Assembly: GCF_039613825.1 (NCBI RefSeq) | Contig: NZ_CP154826.1 | Coordinates: 3,038,001-3,102,000, forward strand | Reading direction: 5' to 3' | Origin: Diaminobutyricibacter sp. McL0608 | GTDB taxonomy: Bacteria; Actinomycetota; Actinomycetes; Actinomycetales; Microbacteriaceae | DNA length: 64,000 nucleotides | In this document: piece by piece, positions 49,455 to 57,754 of the stretch | How positions within the stretch are numbered: the first letter of the stretch is position 1 | How the letters are laid out: each line of letters opens with the position of its first letter | Position numbers and translations under genes: made by a program | The notes under the pieces: generated by a model | The model's database searches: none | What the model was told of the DNA's origin: nothing | What the model saw: only the letters and a program-made list of their open reading frames with translations

Positions 49455-49754
49455 TTAGCCAACTGCCGTGAAGATGTCGATGGAACCGGACTTCAGCGTG
49501 ACGATCGCACGCTTCGTGTCCTTGCGCTTACCGAGTCCGAACTTGGTGCGGCGCGTCTTGCCCGTACGGTTCAGGGTGTTGATCGAAGCGACCTCGACCT
49601 TGAAGATCTTCTCGATGGCGAGCTTGATCTCGGTCTTGTTCGAGCGGGGGTCGACGATGAAGGTGTATTTGCCTTCGTCGATCAGGCCGTAGCTCTTCTC
49701 GGATACGACCGGGGCGATGATGATGTCGCGCGGGTCCTTGTTGATAGCGGTCAT
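49455..49754 (-). CDS. rplW: 50S ribosomal protein L23
   Basis: A 99-residue L23 at the tunnel exit, the docking site for trigger factor and SRP. It contains [36 protein letters not shown] and the [17 protein letters not shown] loop. Four-base overlap with rplD. Confidence 0.97.
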   Translation of the reverse strand: MTAINKDPRDIIIAPVVSEKSYGLIDEGKYTFIVDPRSNKTEIKLAIEKIFKVEVASINTLNRTGKTRRTKFGLGKRKDTKRAIVTLKSGSIDIFTAVG

Positions 49755-50437
49755 GCGCTGACCTCCTCAGCTTCCTTCTGGCTGGCGACGGCCTTGACCG
49801 ACTTGCCCTTGGCGGGCCCGGCGACGAACGAGTCGAATGCGCCCTTGGTGAAGACGATGTCGTCGGAGACGAGCACGTCGTAGGCGTTCAGCTGGTCGTA
49901 GGGCAGAACGTGAACGGTCGGGATGTTGCGGACGCTCTTGAGGCTGACCTCGTCGTTGCGCTCGAGAACCACCAGGACGTGCTTCGATGACGCGATGCCC
50001 GAGAGCAGCTCGACGACAGCCTTGGTCGAGGGAGCCTCGCCCAGGGCGAGCGACTCGACGACGTGCAGGCGGTCACCGCGAGCGCGGTCGGAGAGTGCCC
50101 CGAGGAGCGCCGCGGCGATCATCTTCTTGGGGGTGCGCTGAGCGTAGCTGCGCGGCGTCGGTCCGTGGACGATGCCACCACCGGTCATCTGAGGGGCGCG
50201 GATCGAGCCCTGACGAGCGCGACCGGTTCCCTTCTGCTTGAACGGCTTGCGGCCTGCGCCGGAAACCTCGCCACGACCCTTGGTCTTGTGCGTGCCCTGG
50301 CGCGCTGCTGCGAGCTGGGCGACGACGACCTGGTGGATCAGCGGGATGTTGGTCTGGACGTCGAACAGGTCGGCGGGCAGCTCCACGGAGCCGGCCTTCT
50401 TACCCTTCACGTCGACGACGTCAATCGAGGTAGCCAT
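49751..50437 (-). CDS. rplD: 50S ribosomal protein L4
   Basis: A 228-residue L4 whose extended loop lines the exit tunnel: [33 protein letters not shown] at about 56-88. In gammaproteobacteria and some firmicutes L4 also represses the S10 operon; whether it does so here is unknown, but a structured leader precedes the operon. Confidence 0.98.
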   Translation of the reverse strand: MATSIDVVDVKGKKAGSVELPADLFDVQTNIPLIHQVVVAQLAAARQGTHKTKGRGEVSGAGRKPFKQKGTGRARQGSIRAPQMTGGGIVHGPTPRSYAQRTPKKMIAAALLGALSDRARGDRLHVVESLALGEAPSTKAVVELLSGIASSKHVLVVLERNDEVSLKSVRNIPTVHVLPYDQLNAYDVLVSDDIVFTKGAFDSFVAGPAKGKSVKAVASQKEAEEVSA

Positions 50438-50441
50438 ACGA

Positions 50442-51101
50442 CTAGGCCCCCTTCACTGCGTTGCGAACGAATACGATGCGGCCGCGCGCGCCGGGAACGG
50501 CGCCCTTGACCAGCAGCAGGCCCTTCTCGGCGTCGACGGCCTGGACCTTGAGGTTCAGGACGGTCACGCGCTCGCCACCCATGCGACCGGCCATGCGCAT
50601 GCCCTTGAAGACACGGCTCGGGGTCGAGGAGGCGCCGATGGAACCCGGCTTGCGGTGGTTGCGGTGCGAACCGTGCGAAGACGAGACACCCTTGAAGTTG
50701 TGGCGCTTCATGACACCCGCGAAGCCCTTGCCCTTCGAGGTTCCCACGACGTCGACCAGCTGGCCGGCCTCGAAGGTGCCCTCGACGGTGAGCTCCTGGC
50801 CGGCGCTGAAGTCAGCGGCATCGGCGGTGCGGACTTCGGTGAGGTGACGACGGGGCGTGACGCCTGCCTTGTCGAAGTGGCCGGTGGCCGGCTTGTTCAC
50901 CTTGCGCGGATCGATCTGGCCGTACGCGATCTGCACGGCGTTGTAGCCGTCGACCTCGGGCGTACGGATCTGCGTCACGACGTTGGGCGTGATCTCGATG
51001 ACGGTGACGGGGATGAGCTTGTTGTTCTCGTCCCACACCTGGGTCATGCCGAGCTTCTTGCCCAGCAGTCCCTTCACGGTCTTGGTCTCAGTGTTAGACA
51101 T
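50442..51101 (-). CDS. rplC: 50S ribosomal protein L3
   Basis: A 219-residue L3 near the peptidyl-transferase centre. The ATG at 51101 gives [36 protein letters not shown]; the central loop [32 protein letters not shown] is conserved. It follows rpsJ by 23 bases. Confidence 0.98.
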   Translation of the reverse strand: MSNTETKTVKGLLGKKLGMTQVWDENNKLIPVTVIEITPNVVTQIRTPEVDGYNAVQIAYGQIDPRKVNKPATGHFDKAGVTPRRHLTEVRTADAADFSAGQELTVEGTFEAGQLVDVVGTSKGKGFAGVMKRHNFKGVSSSHGSHRNHRKPGSIGASSTPSRVFKGMRMAGRMGGERVTVLNLKVQAVDAEKGLLLVKGAVPGARGRIVFVRNAVKGA

Positions 51102-51124
51102 GGATTTCTTCGTCCCTATCCAGC

Positions 51125-51433
51125 TCAGAGCTTGATCTCGATGTTGACGTCCGCCGGCAGGTCGAGACGCATGAGCGAGTCGACGGCCTTGGGCGTCGGG
51201 TCGATGATGTCGATCAGACGCTTGTGGGTGCGCATTTCGAAGTGCTCCCGGCTGTCCTTGTACTTGTGGGGAGAACGGATGACACACACCACGTTCTTCT
51301 CGGTCGGAAGCGGCACGGGGCCGACGACGGTCGCGCCCGCACGGGTCACGGTGTCGACGATCTTGCGCGCCGAGGTGTCGATGACCTCGTGGTCATACGA
51401 CTTAAGTCGAATGCGGATCTTCTGTCCCGCCAT
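51125..51433 (-). CDS. rpsJ: 30S ribosomal protein S10
   Basis: A 102-residue S10, also the NusG partner in transcription-translation coupling. It begins [22 protein letters not shown] and ends [11 protein letters not shown]. The ATG at 51433 is chosen over an upstream in-frame ATG at 51454 because it matches the family start. First gene of the superoperon; the long leader upstream is described separately. Confidence 0.98.
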   Translation of the reverse strand: MAGQKIRIRLKSYDHEVIDTSARKIVDTVTRAGATVVGPVPLPTEKNVVCVIRSPHKYKDSREHFEMRTHKRLIDIIDPTPKAVDSLMRLDLPADVNIEIKL

Positions 51434-51455
51434 GTCTGACTCACTCTCTTTCAAG

Positions 51456-51487
51456 GCGTCTTACGACCTTTCGGTCGCATTGGACGC
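51456..51487 (-). other. GNRA-capped hairpin before rpsJ
   Basis: In the minus-strand RNA, CGACC and GGTCG pair around a GAAA tetraloop, and outer GCGTC pairs with GACGC across short unpaired stretches. It ends 22 bases before the rpsJ start codon, where it could affect initiation. Confidence 0.65.
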
Positions 51488-51593
51488 GGTTGCGTACGAA
51501 AACGCTGGGCACTACTGCTGCGGCACCACTGTTCTTCTGTCAATTCCCCCGGGGCGGCGTGGAACCTTGCGGTTTCGCGTCTCTCCGGGAGAC

Positions 51594-51660
51594 CGACCTC
51601 CACGCTCGGGCATCTCGCCGAACCGAAGACATGGATCATCCATGTTTTCGTTGGAGGTCG
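51594..51660 (-). other. Composite stem in the S10 leader
   Basis: Outer 9-base arms CGACCTCCA and TGGAGGTCG enclose an inner inverted repeat at 51624-51650 whose 13-base arms pair at 12 positions on the transcribed strand around a one-base centre. The core ACATGGAT-C-ATCCATGT is a perfect 17-base palindrome, so it might also be a protein-binding site on DNA. No T run follows, which argues against a terminator. Confidence 0.6.
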
Positions 51661-51928
51661 ATTAAGCTTTGTCCTGCTGCCCGCGGCCTAACCTTCTCCC
51701 GCCGATCGAATGAACGACCTTGCGAGGGGCTATGCACTGCCTGGCAGTGATCCGTTCGGGGCACACATTGGCACACCCGTCACGAAATGTTGAACTAGAC
51801 GAGTTTGCCACAGTATCGCCCTGCTTGCAACCCGGGCGTGTCGCGCCCGGCGTGTCGCTCCGCGCATCCCGCTTTTGCGTGCTTCTGCGGCTCTTCGACA
51901 CGTCTGCACCCCGCTCGAACAGCAGCAA

Positions 51929-52924
51929 TCACGCCGAACTGCCGCCGATGCTCCACGGGATGCGTGCAACCATCGGGAGGGCCGCGGCGGCGAGCCGGGA
52001 GCGCAGCGCACGCGCATCCACAGCAGTCTCCCAGCGCCACCGGATGACGCGCAGGCCGAGCGCGCGAAGCCGGTCTTCGCGGATCTTCTCATCGAGCACG
52101 ACCTGTTCGGCGGAGCGGCCGGACCGGAACTTCCGATCGAGATACTTCAGATCGCCGTCCGCCTCACCCACGACCCCGAACACCGGCCAGGAGAAGTCAA
52201 CGATCCCGATGAGCCCGTCGCCATCGGAGAAGGGCACCTGAAGTTCCGGCTGTGGGCATCCGATCGCGTGCATGTTCGCACGACTGACGGATTCGAGCGG
52301 CGAGCCGGACAGCTCATCCGCGAAATCGATGACCTCTCGCGCACGTCGATGACCGCGGATGGGGAGACCCCTCTCCCAGGCGGCAAGCAGCTCGTCCCGG
52401 GCCGTCGCCGTCCCCGGACTCCCCCCGTGCCCCGCGCCGTCGGTACGGAGGACGTGGTCGACGACAGCGACTGCTGCCGGGGTCGGTGCTGTGGCCGCGA
52501 GATCGACGGCCGTCCGCAAGAGGGAGGTGACCCGCATGTCCTCTGACGCGATCACGTCCTCGGAAGGCACCTCGAGCGAATGGGCCACGACCCCACTCGA
52601 CGACCGGCCCCCAGTGGTGCGCCCGACGACGAGGTGGAGATGGCCGCCGTGGGCGCCGACCATCGGCAGCCCGTGCCAGGCGGCCGCCGACCAGTGCGAG
52701 AACGTCGGCGGCTGCCTTCGCGTGCGTGAGAAGGCGAGCATCCGGACGACGTGCTGGGACCGGCGATCGAGGGCGTCCCAGCGATCACTCGGGAGGTACG
52801 CGCCGCGGCCCACCCGTACCTCGACACCCGCGCGCGCCGCTCTCGCGTGCCGTTGCCGGGTGTCGGAGCGGGTCCGGAGGTCGCGCACGAGAACAAGGTC
52901 GCCCACGCTGTCGTCTATGGTCAT
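51929..52924 (-). CDS. DUF559/AbiEi-like protein
   Basis: A 331-residue protein with an AbiEi-like winged-helix N-terminus (about 1-60, VLVRDLRTRSDTRQRHARAA and VEVRVGRGAYLPSD) and a C-terminal DUF559/Vsr-like region (about 225-320) with FSWPVFGVVGEADGDLKYLD and RLRALGLRVIRWRWE, matching the PD-(D/E)XK-type fold. In actinobacteria these proteins are widespread and usually stand alone; no partner toxin gene is next to it, so I do not call it a toxin-antitoxin system. The ATG at 52924 has only a weak ribosome binding site. It lies 495 bases upstream of the S10 operon. Confidence 0.8.
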   Translation of the reverse strand: MTIDDSVGDLVLVRDLRTRSDTRQRHARAARAGVEVRVGRGAYLPSDRWDALDRRSQHVVRMLAFSRTRRQPPTFSHWSAAAWHGLPMVGAHGGHLHLVVGRTTGGRSSSGVVAHSLEVPSEDVIASEDMRVTSLLRTAVDLAATAPTPAAVAVVDHVLRTDGAGHGGSPGTATARDELLAAWERGLPIRGHRRAREVIDFADELSGSPLESVSRANMHAIGCPQPELQVPFSDGDGLIGIVDFSWPVFGVVGEADGDLKYLDRKFRSGRSAEQVVLDEKIREDRLRALGLRVIRWRWETAVDARALRSRLAAAALPMVARIPWSIGGSSA

Positions 52925-53287
52925 CTGTCCACAGTGACCGGATACCTGTGCCCGTCGCGCCCAGCCACCGCATCCTGTGGAGGGCCCGCCGCAGCAGCAT
53001 CCTGTGCACGAGAGGTGTGTGCGGTGCTGCGTAACGTCTGCGGCCGCGCGCGCAGCAGGCAGACGTAACAAATGGGGGCAGTCGCTGGATGCGGGGCGCG
53101 GCAATCGCGCAGCGGCGGCGAACGGCGCGCCGGGCACGGAGAACGGGGCCGGGCTCAGTGCCCGACCCCGTCAGCTCCAGCGACCCCTCGCGTGGCCGCG
53201 AGCATTTGAATGGTTGCCGACAGACTCACGAACCTTCGTGTGCGCAATCGAACAAGGGTCTTCGAACAGTTGCCGAGAGACCTGGTT
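52925..53287. other. Intergenic region with hairpins
   Basis: No gene is supported. It contains an inverted repeat TAACGTCTGC...GCAGACGT at 53032-53066, where GTAAC also occurs twice as a direct repeat (53031 and 53065), and the terminator-like hairpin at 53143-53171. Confidence 0.6.
53143..53171 (-). terminator. Terminator-like hairpin below the 32-codon ORF
   Basis: Arms ACGGGGCCGGGC and GCCCGACCCCGT pair with one mismatch around a 5-base loop. The design is nearly the same as the hairpin after tuf. It lies 117 bases after the stop of the 32-codon ORF on the minus strand, followed by TCTCCGT. Confidence 0.6.
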
Positions 53288-53386
53288 TCAAGCGCCTGAC
53301 GCGGCGTCGAGAGATTTACCGCTCGTACTCTCCGCGTTCTCGCTCATGAAGTCCTTGGCCTGGTTTGCGAGGTTATGGATACCCAT
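53288..53386 (-). CDS. Possible 32-residue protein
   Basis: The ORF starts MGIHNLANQAKDFMSENAES and has a very good ribosome binding site, GGAG five bases before the ATG. It is hydrophilic and helical. The start resembles small actinobacterial proteins of the MT0933/Rv0909 antitoxin-like type, which are about twice as long, so it may be a truncated member; that likeness is weak. It lies 98 bases downstream of the surface protein gene and upstream of a terminator-like hairpin. Confidence 0.4.
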   Translation of the reverse strand: MGIHNLANQAKDFMSENAESTSGKSLDAASGA

Positions 53387-53484
53387 ACGCACTCCTCTCG
53401 TCGGCGGTACCGTTCGAATGAGACGGTCCTTTCAGTGTGACCCCATCGACCCTCCTGGTAAAGGCTTCCGACGAAGTCTCAGGT

Positions 53485-56202
53485 TCACTCTGCGCGTCCG
53501 GGACGGCGACGGCGCACCAGCATCAGCATCGCAGCGCCGAGGCTGAGCAGCAGTCCTCCGGTGATCAGCGGGCCTGTGATGTCCGTTCCGGTCGAGGCGA
53601 GCTCGTTGCCGGCCGTCGAGGTCGGAGGCGTCGGGTTCGTCGGAGTGCAGTGCGTCGAGGGCGGCGGGTACGCGACCGTGGATGCCGTGGTCGGGTTGAT
53701 CCTCACTTCGACGACCGCGTCGTTCCGGATGTCGTAGAACGGGGCAGCAGGGTCGAGGACCCAGGTTCCGTCAGGAAGCTGCCGCCATCCCGGCCACGCG
53801 TTCCCGCGTCCCGATGCGTCCACGCCGGCCCCCGGCCACAGCTGCGTTCCCGAGATCGTCTGGCCGTTCACCCAGCCTGCGGGAACGGGGATGTAGTCGA
53901 CCTGGGACGCCCCGTCGGCGAGCAGCGCCGCCTGGTCGGCCGCCGGGATGGACGGATCACGACCCGCGTACGCTGACGGGGTCCACCAGATCAGTGCGAT
54001 CGTCGGCGTCGCGCTCACGTGGTTCGGAGTGACCGAATACGAGACGAGCGGCGCGTCGTTCACGCAGAGGGACTGGACGTTGACCGCGATGGACTTCACG
54101 TGTGTCTTGTCCGTGGAGCAGTTGTTCGTCGAGTCGGAGTCGTGCTCGGTTCCAGTGACGCACGTCGAGTTCACGATGTCAGGGAACGGCACGGTCGGAC
54201 CCGAGCGATCGAGCGTGCCGACCGTCGCCTGGAACGTGATCACCGCGGTGGTTCCCGAGGGGAACGTCGCTGGATGGTGCGCCGTCACGACACCGTTGGT
54301 GACGTCGACCGTCCAGCCGGCGGGCATGACCGCCGAACCGGAGACGTAGGTCAGTCCAGTAGGGATGGTGTCAGTGACGACGACGCCTGTTGCAGCATCC
54401 GGACCCGCGTTGTGCACGGTGAGGGTGTACGTGATGATCTCGCCTTTGCCGGAGTCGACGACTCCGCCTTGATCAGTGGTGTGCGTCTTGACGATGCTCA
54501 GGTCGATTTCCGGCACGTGGTGCGTGGTCGTGCACGATGCGCTGTTCTCGCCGTCCGGATAGGGGCAGCTTCCTCCGCTGCCCGGGATGGCGACGTTGTC
54601 GATCGAGACATTGGCCGCATCCGCATCCACCTTCACGGTGAAGGTGACGGATGCTGACGCCCCCGGCGCGAGCGTCGGGATGGTCCAGGTCAGCGACGTT
54701 CCGGATGCGGTGAGCACGAGGCCGGCAGGTAGCGCTCCGGTGAGCGCTGCGTGGGTCAGCACGTTCGTGAGGTCGTCACTCGCGGTAGCTCCCGCGACCG
54801 TCGCGGCGGAGTCGTTCGTCGCGGTGAGGGTGTACGCGATCGTCTGGCCGGGCTCGACCACCGATCCGCTCGCCGGGTCCGACGTCTTGACGAGGATCCA
54901 GTGCGGGACGGCACGACTCTGGTTCACCTTCAGCGTCGTCGTGCACGTCGGCGGCGTTCCGCCCGACCCCGTGTTGCCGTAGGAGTCGTACGGGCAGGTG
55001 CCGCCGGGTCCCGGCTTGACCACATTCGTCAGCGTCAGGCCGGCCGAGCTCGCGCCCACGACGACGGAGTAGGTCACGGTGGCCGTGGCTCCCGGCGCCA
55101 GGTCGGGGATGGTCCACGTCAGCTTCTGCGTGCCTGAATCGAACGTGACGCCCGCCGGAAGCGGAGTCACCAGAGACGCAGCGCCCAGCACGCCCGAGAG
55201 GCTGTCGACCGCTGTGCCACCGGTGAGGGTCGCCTGCGAGTCGTTGTGCGCGGACAGGGTGTAGTTGACCGTCTGGCCCGGGTCAACCGTCGATCCGCTC
55301 GCAGGGTCAGAAGACTTCTGCAGGGTGAAGTGCGGCGTGAAGTTGTCCGTCGTGCACGTAGAGACGCAGGTTCCGCCAGAGGGTACGACGAGGACGTTGT
55401 GGATGTCCACGTTGAAGGCGTTCTTGTCGACGATCAGTGAGTACTTGAGCGTCTGCGGGCCGCTGAACGAGGTCAAGGTCCAGATCAGATCGGTGCTCTG
55501 GAACGCGGCCGTGCCGGAGGATGCATCGAGCGTGCCCGTGAAGGCAGCGTTGGTGAACGCCTTGTTCAGGTGGTCGGTGATCGTGAGCGACGCCGGCAGG
55601 GTTCCGCCGGTGTTGGTGACCGTGATCACATAGTTGATCTTCTGGCCCGGCATCACAGCCGACCCGGTCGGCGGGTCACTGGTCTTCGATACGTCCCAGG
55701 TCGGCGGGGTCGCCGGCACTGACGAGGTGGTCAGGGCGGCGCGAGCCGCGGGTGCCGGTGGCGTCACCGGCGGAGCAGGCGGCGTTGGCGGCGTGGACGA
55801 ATCGGTCGAGGTCTGCGGCGCGGGGCTCGGGCTCGGCGGCGTGGGCGCGGTGTCGGTGGCAGGCGGCGTCGGTGCGGGCGGCGTCACGGCCGGCGGATCC
55901 GCGGGCGGCGTCGGATCAGCGGGCGCGGGTGCGGGCGGTGTGCTGGAATCCGTCGGCGGCGTGCCGGAGTCGGTGGGCGGCGTCGCTGCCGGCGCACTCG
56001 TCGCGGCAGGGTCCGTGGCTGGCGCTGCGTCCTCTGCGTTGGCCGGCGAGGAGACCCCGGCGAACACGAGTGCGACGACGACGAGCGGGACGCCGAGACG
56101 GGCGGTCCAGGATGTGAACGGACTGGTGCCGGCGAACAGCCGGCTACGAGCACGCTTGTTCGACGATTCTGATGGCGCGGTTGTATTGCGCTGACTTCGC
56201 AT
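53485..56202 (-). CDS. Cell-wall-anchored surface protein with DUF11-like repeats
   Basis: A 905-residue exported protein. A long signal peptide ends near Ala56 (PANA-EDAA). Residues about 57-165 are Pro/Thr/Ala-rich, suited to crossing the cell wall. Four DUF11-like (conserved repeat) domains follow, each starting with a variant of KTSDPASGSxVxPGQ, up to about residue 690. The C-terminal domain (about 700-860) is unrecognised. The sorting signal is LASTG at about 867-871, then a hydrophobic helix and an RRRRPGR tail; LAxTG is the motif used by class E sortases. No sortase lies in the window. AAGGGGG precedes the ATG. Confidence 0.85.
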   Translation of the reverse strand: MRSQRNTTAPSESSNKRARSRLFAGTSPFTSWTARLGVPLVVVALVFAGVSSPANAEDAAPATDPAATSAPAATPPTDSGTPPTDSSTPPAPAPADPTPPADPPAVTPPAPTPPATDTAPTPPSPSPAPQTSTDSSTPPTPPAPPVTPPAPAARAALTTSSVPATPPTWDVSKTSDPPTGSAVMPGQKINYVITVTNTGGTLPASLTITDHLNKAFTNAAFTGTLDASSGTAAFQSTDLIWTLTSFSGPQTLKYSLIVDKNAFNVDIHNVLVVPSGGTCVSTCTTDNFTPHFTLQKSSDPASGSTVDPGQTVNYTLSAHNDSQATLTGGTAVDSLSGVLGAASLVTPLPAGVTFDSGTQKLTWTIPDLAPGATATVTYSVVVGASSAGLTLTNVVKPGPGGTCPYDSYGNTGSGGTPPTCTTTLKVNQSRAVPHWILVKTSDPASGSVVEPGQTIAYTLTATNDSAATVAGATASDDLTNVLTHAALTGALPAGLVLTASGTSLTWTIPTLAPGASASVTFTVKVDADAANVSIDNVAIPGSGGSCPYPDGENSASCTTTHHVPEIDLSIVKTHTTDQGGVVDSGKGEIITYTLTVHNAGPDAATGVVVTDTIPTGLTYVSGSAVMPAGWTVDVTNGVVTAHHPATFPSGTTAVITFQATVGTLDRSGPTVPFPDIVNSTCVTGTEHDSDSTNNCSTDKTHVKSIAVNVQSLCVNDAPLVSYSVTPNHVSATPTIALIWWTPSAYAGRDPSIPAADQAALLADGASQVDYIPVPAGWVNGQTISGTQLWPGAGVDASGRGNAWPGWRQLPDGTWVLDPAAPFYDIRNDAVVEVRINPTTASTVAYPPPSTHCTPTNPTPPTSTAGNELASTGTDITGPLITGGLLLSLGAAMLMLVRRRRPGRAE

Positions 56203-56260
56203 GGTCGAGACCCCCTTGGCGGTACGCGAACGTCATACCCCAAAATGTTGAGGTTTTTTC

Positions 56261-56289
56261 AGTTTACGCCTCGTTTTCGCGAATGTCGC
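56261..56289 (-). promoter_or_regulatory. Promoter of the surface protein gene
   Basis: On the minus strand, -35 GCGACA (56284-56289) and -10 TAAACT (56261-56266) are 17 bases apart, in a locally A+T-rich stretch. The transcript would have a leader of about 50 bases with a normal ribosome binding site. Confidence 0.55.
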
Positions 56290-56364
56290 ACTTTATTGAG
56301 AGTATTTCATCTTTCTGTCCAGTCCCAGTCTGAGTGATCCCCAACCGGGTGGCGCCGGGACACG

Positions 56365-56397
56365 AAAGAGGGGCCGAGCCTTTCGGCTCGACCCCTC
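56365..56397 (-). terminator. Terminator of tuf
   Basis: GAGGGGCCGAGCC and GGCTCGACCCCTC pair with a single mismatch around a TTTC loop, starting 18 bases after the tuf stop codon; TTTCGTG follows on the minus strand. It should end the str/tuf transcript. Confidence 0.85.
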
Positions 56398-56414
56398 CGG
56401 ATCAGTAAGCGGAC

Positions 56415-57608
56415 TTACTTGACGATCTTCGTAACCGTGCCGGCGCCGACCGTGCGGCCACCCTCGCGGATCGCGAAGCCGAGACCCTCTTCGAGGGCGA
56501 TCGGCTGGATGAGCGCCACAGTCATGTCCGTGGTGTCGCCGGGCATGACCATCTCGGTGCCCTCAGGCAGGGTGATGACGCCGGTGACGTCCGTGGTACG
56601 GAAGTAGAACTGCGGACGGTAGTTCGCGTAGAACGGGTTGTGACGGCCACCCTCATCCTTGGACAGGATGTAGGCGGTGCCCTCGAAGTCGGTGTGCGGC
56701 GTGACCGAACCCGGCTTCACGACAACCTGGCCGCGCTCGACGTCTTCGCGCTTGGTGCCACGAAGGAGCAGACCACAGTTCTCGCCGGCCCATGCCTCGT
56801 CGAGCTGCTTGTGGAACATCTCGATACCCGTGACCGTGGTCTTCTGCGTCGGGCGGATGCCGACGATCTCGACCTCGGAGTTGATGGCGAGGGTTCCACG
56901 CTCGGCGCGGCCCGTGACGACGGTTCCACGACCGGTGATCGTGAAGACGTCTTCGATCGGCATGAGGAACGGCTTGTCCTTGTCGCGGATCGGGTCCGGG
57001 ATGGACTCGTCGACGGCCGCCATGAGGTCGAGGATGCTCTGCGTCCACTTCTCGTCGCCCTCGAGAGCCTTGAGGCCCGAGACGCGCACGACAGGAGCGT
57101 TGTCGCCATCGAAGTTCTGGCTGGAGAGCAGCTCGCGGACCTCGAGCTCGACGAGCTCCAGGATCTCCTCGTCGTCGACCATGTCGGCCTTGTTCAGCGC
57201 GACGAGCAGGTAGGGAACGCCGACCTGCTTGGCGAGCAGAACGTGCTCACGGGTCTGTGCCATCGGGCCGTCGGTGGCGGCGACCACGAGGATCGCGCCG
57301 TCCATCTGAGCGGCACCGGTGATCATGTTCTTGATGTAGTCGGCGTGCCCAGGGGCGTCAACGTGCGCGTAGTGGCGCTTCGGGGTCTCGTACTCGACGT
57401 GCGAGATGTTGATCGTGATACCGCGCTGGCGCTCTTCGGGAGCCGAGTCGATCGACGCGAAGTCGCGCTGCACGTTGGTCGCCGACGGGTACTTGTCAGC
57501 AAGCACCTTCGAGATTGCCGCGGTGAGCGTGGTCTTGCCGTGGTCGACGTGACCGATCGTTCCGATGTTGACGTGCGGCTTGGTCCGCTCGAACTTGGCC
57601 TTAGCCAC
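56415..57608 (-). CDS. tuf: Elongation factor Tu
   Basis: A 397-residue EF-Tu that brings aminoacyl-tRNA to the ribosome. It has the GTPase motifs GHVDHGKTT (about 19-27), DAPGH and NKAD, and ends with the conserved [13 protein letters not shown]. It lies 146 bases after fusA and is followed by a strong terminator. Only one copy is in the window. Confidence 0.98.
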   Translation of the reverse strand: MAKAKFERTKPHVNIGTIGHVDHGKTTLTAAISKVLADKYPSATNVQRDFASIDSAPEERQRGITINISHVEYETPKRHYAHVDAPGHADYIKNMITGAAQMDGAILVVAATDGPMAQTREHVLLAKQVGVPYLLVALNKADMVDDEEILELVELEVRELLSSQNFDGDNAPVVRVSGLKALEGDEKWTQSILDLMAAVDESIPDPIRDKDKPFLMPIEDVFTITGRGTVVTGRAERGTLAINSEVEIVGIRPTQKTTVTGIEMFHKQLDEAWAGENCGLLLRGTKREDVERGQVVVKPGSVTPHTDFEGTAYILSKDEGGRHNPFYANYRPQFYFRTTDVTGVITLPEGTEMVMPGDTTDMTVALIQPIALEEGLGFAIREGGRTVGAGTVTKIVK

Positions 57609-57754
57609 TGGGTCCTCCTCAGGACTCTCATGTAGAAACCCCGGTCGACGGTTTTCGACCGGATGCTCTACGGGATTGTTTACCTATGTTACTTGGTTGG
57701 TTTGAGGTTTCGGTACGCGGGACGAACCCGCGCACCGGGCCTCAGGTCGGCGAG

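Larger units (their letters stand above)
51434..51928 (-). promoter_or_regulatory. S10 operon leader and candidate promoter region
   Basis: A 495-base gap before rpsJ with no convincing gene. A possible minus-strand promoter is -35 TTGCAA (51825-51830), 17 bases, -10 CAAACT (51802-51807), which would give a leader of about 360 bases. The leader holds several hairpins: the large composite stem at 51594-51660, GTCTC/GAGAC at 51579-51593, and a stem with a GAAA loop at 51456-51487 just before the rpsJ ribosome binding site. Promoter assignment is weak; the secondary structure is clear. Confidence 0.5.

Noticed and set aside
51629-51645. The 17-base palindrome as a rho-independent terminator for the DUF559-like gene
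   Set aside because: No T run follows on either strand and it lies about 270 bases past the stop codon, inside the S10 leader.
51662-51928. An 88-codon minus-strand frame in the S10 leader
   Set aside because: Low-complexity composition, no ribosome binding site, and it overlaps the possible S10 promoter.
51929-52924. AbiEi-like protein as half of a type IV toxin-antitoxin pair
   Set aside because: No AbiEii-like nucleotidyltransferase gene is next to it, and proteins of this mixed type are common as single genes in actinobacteria.
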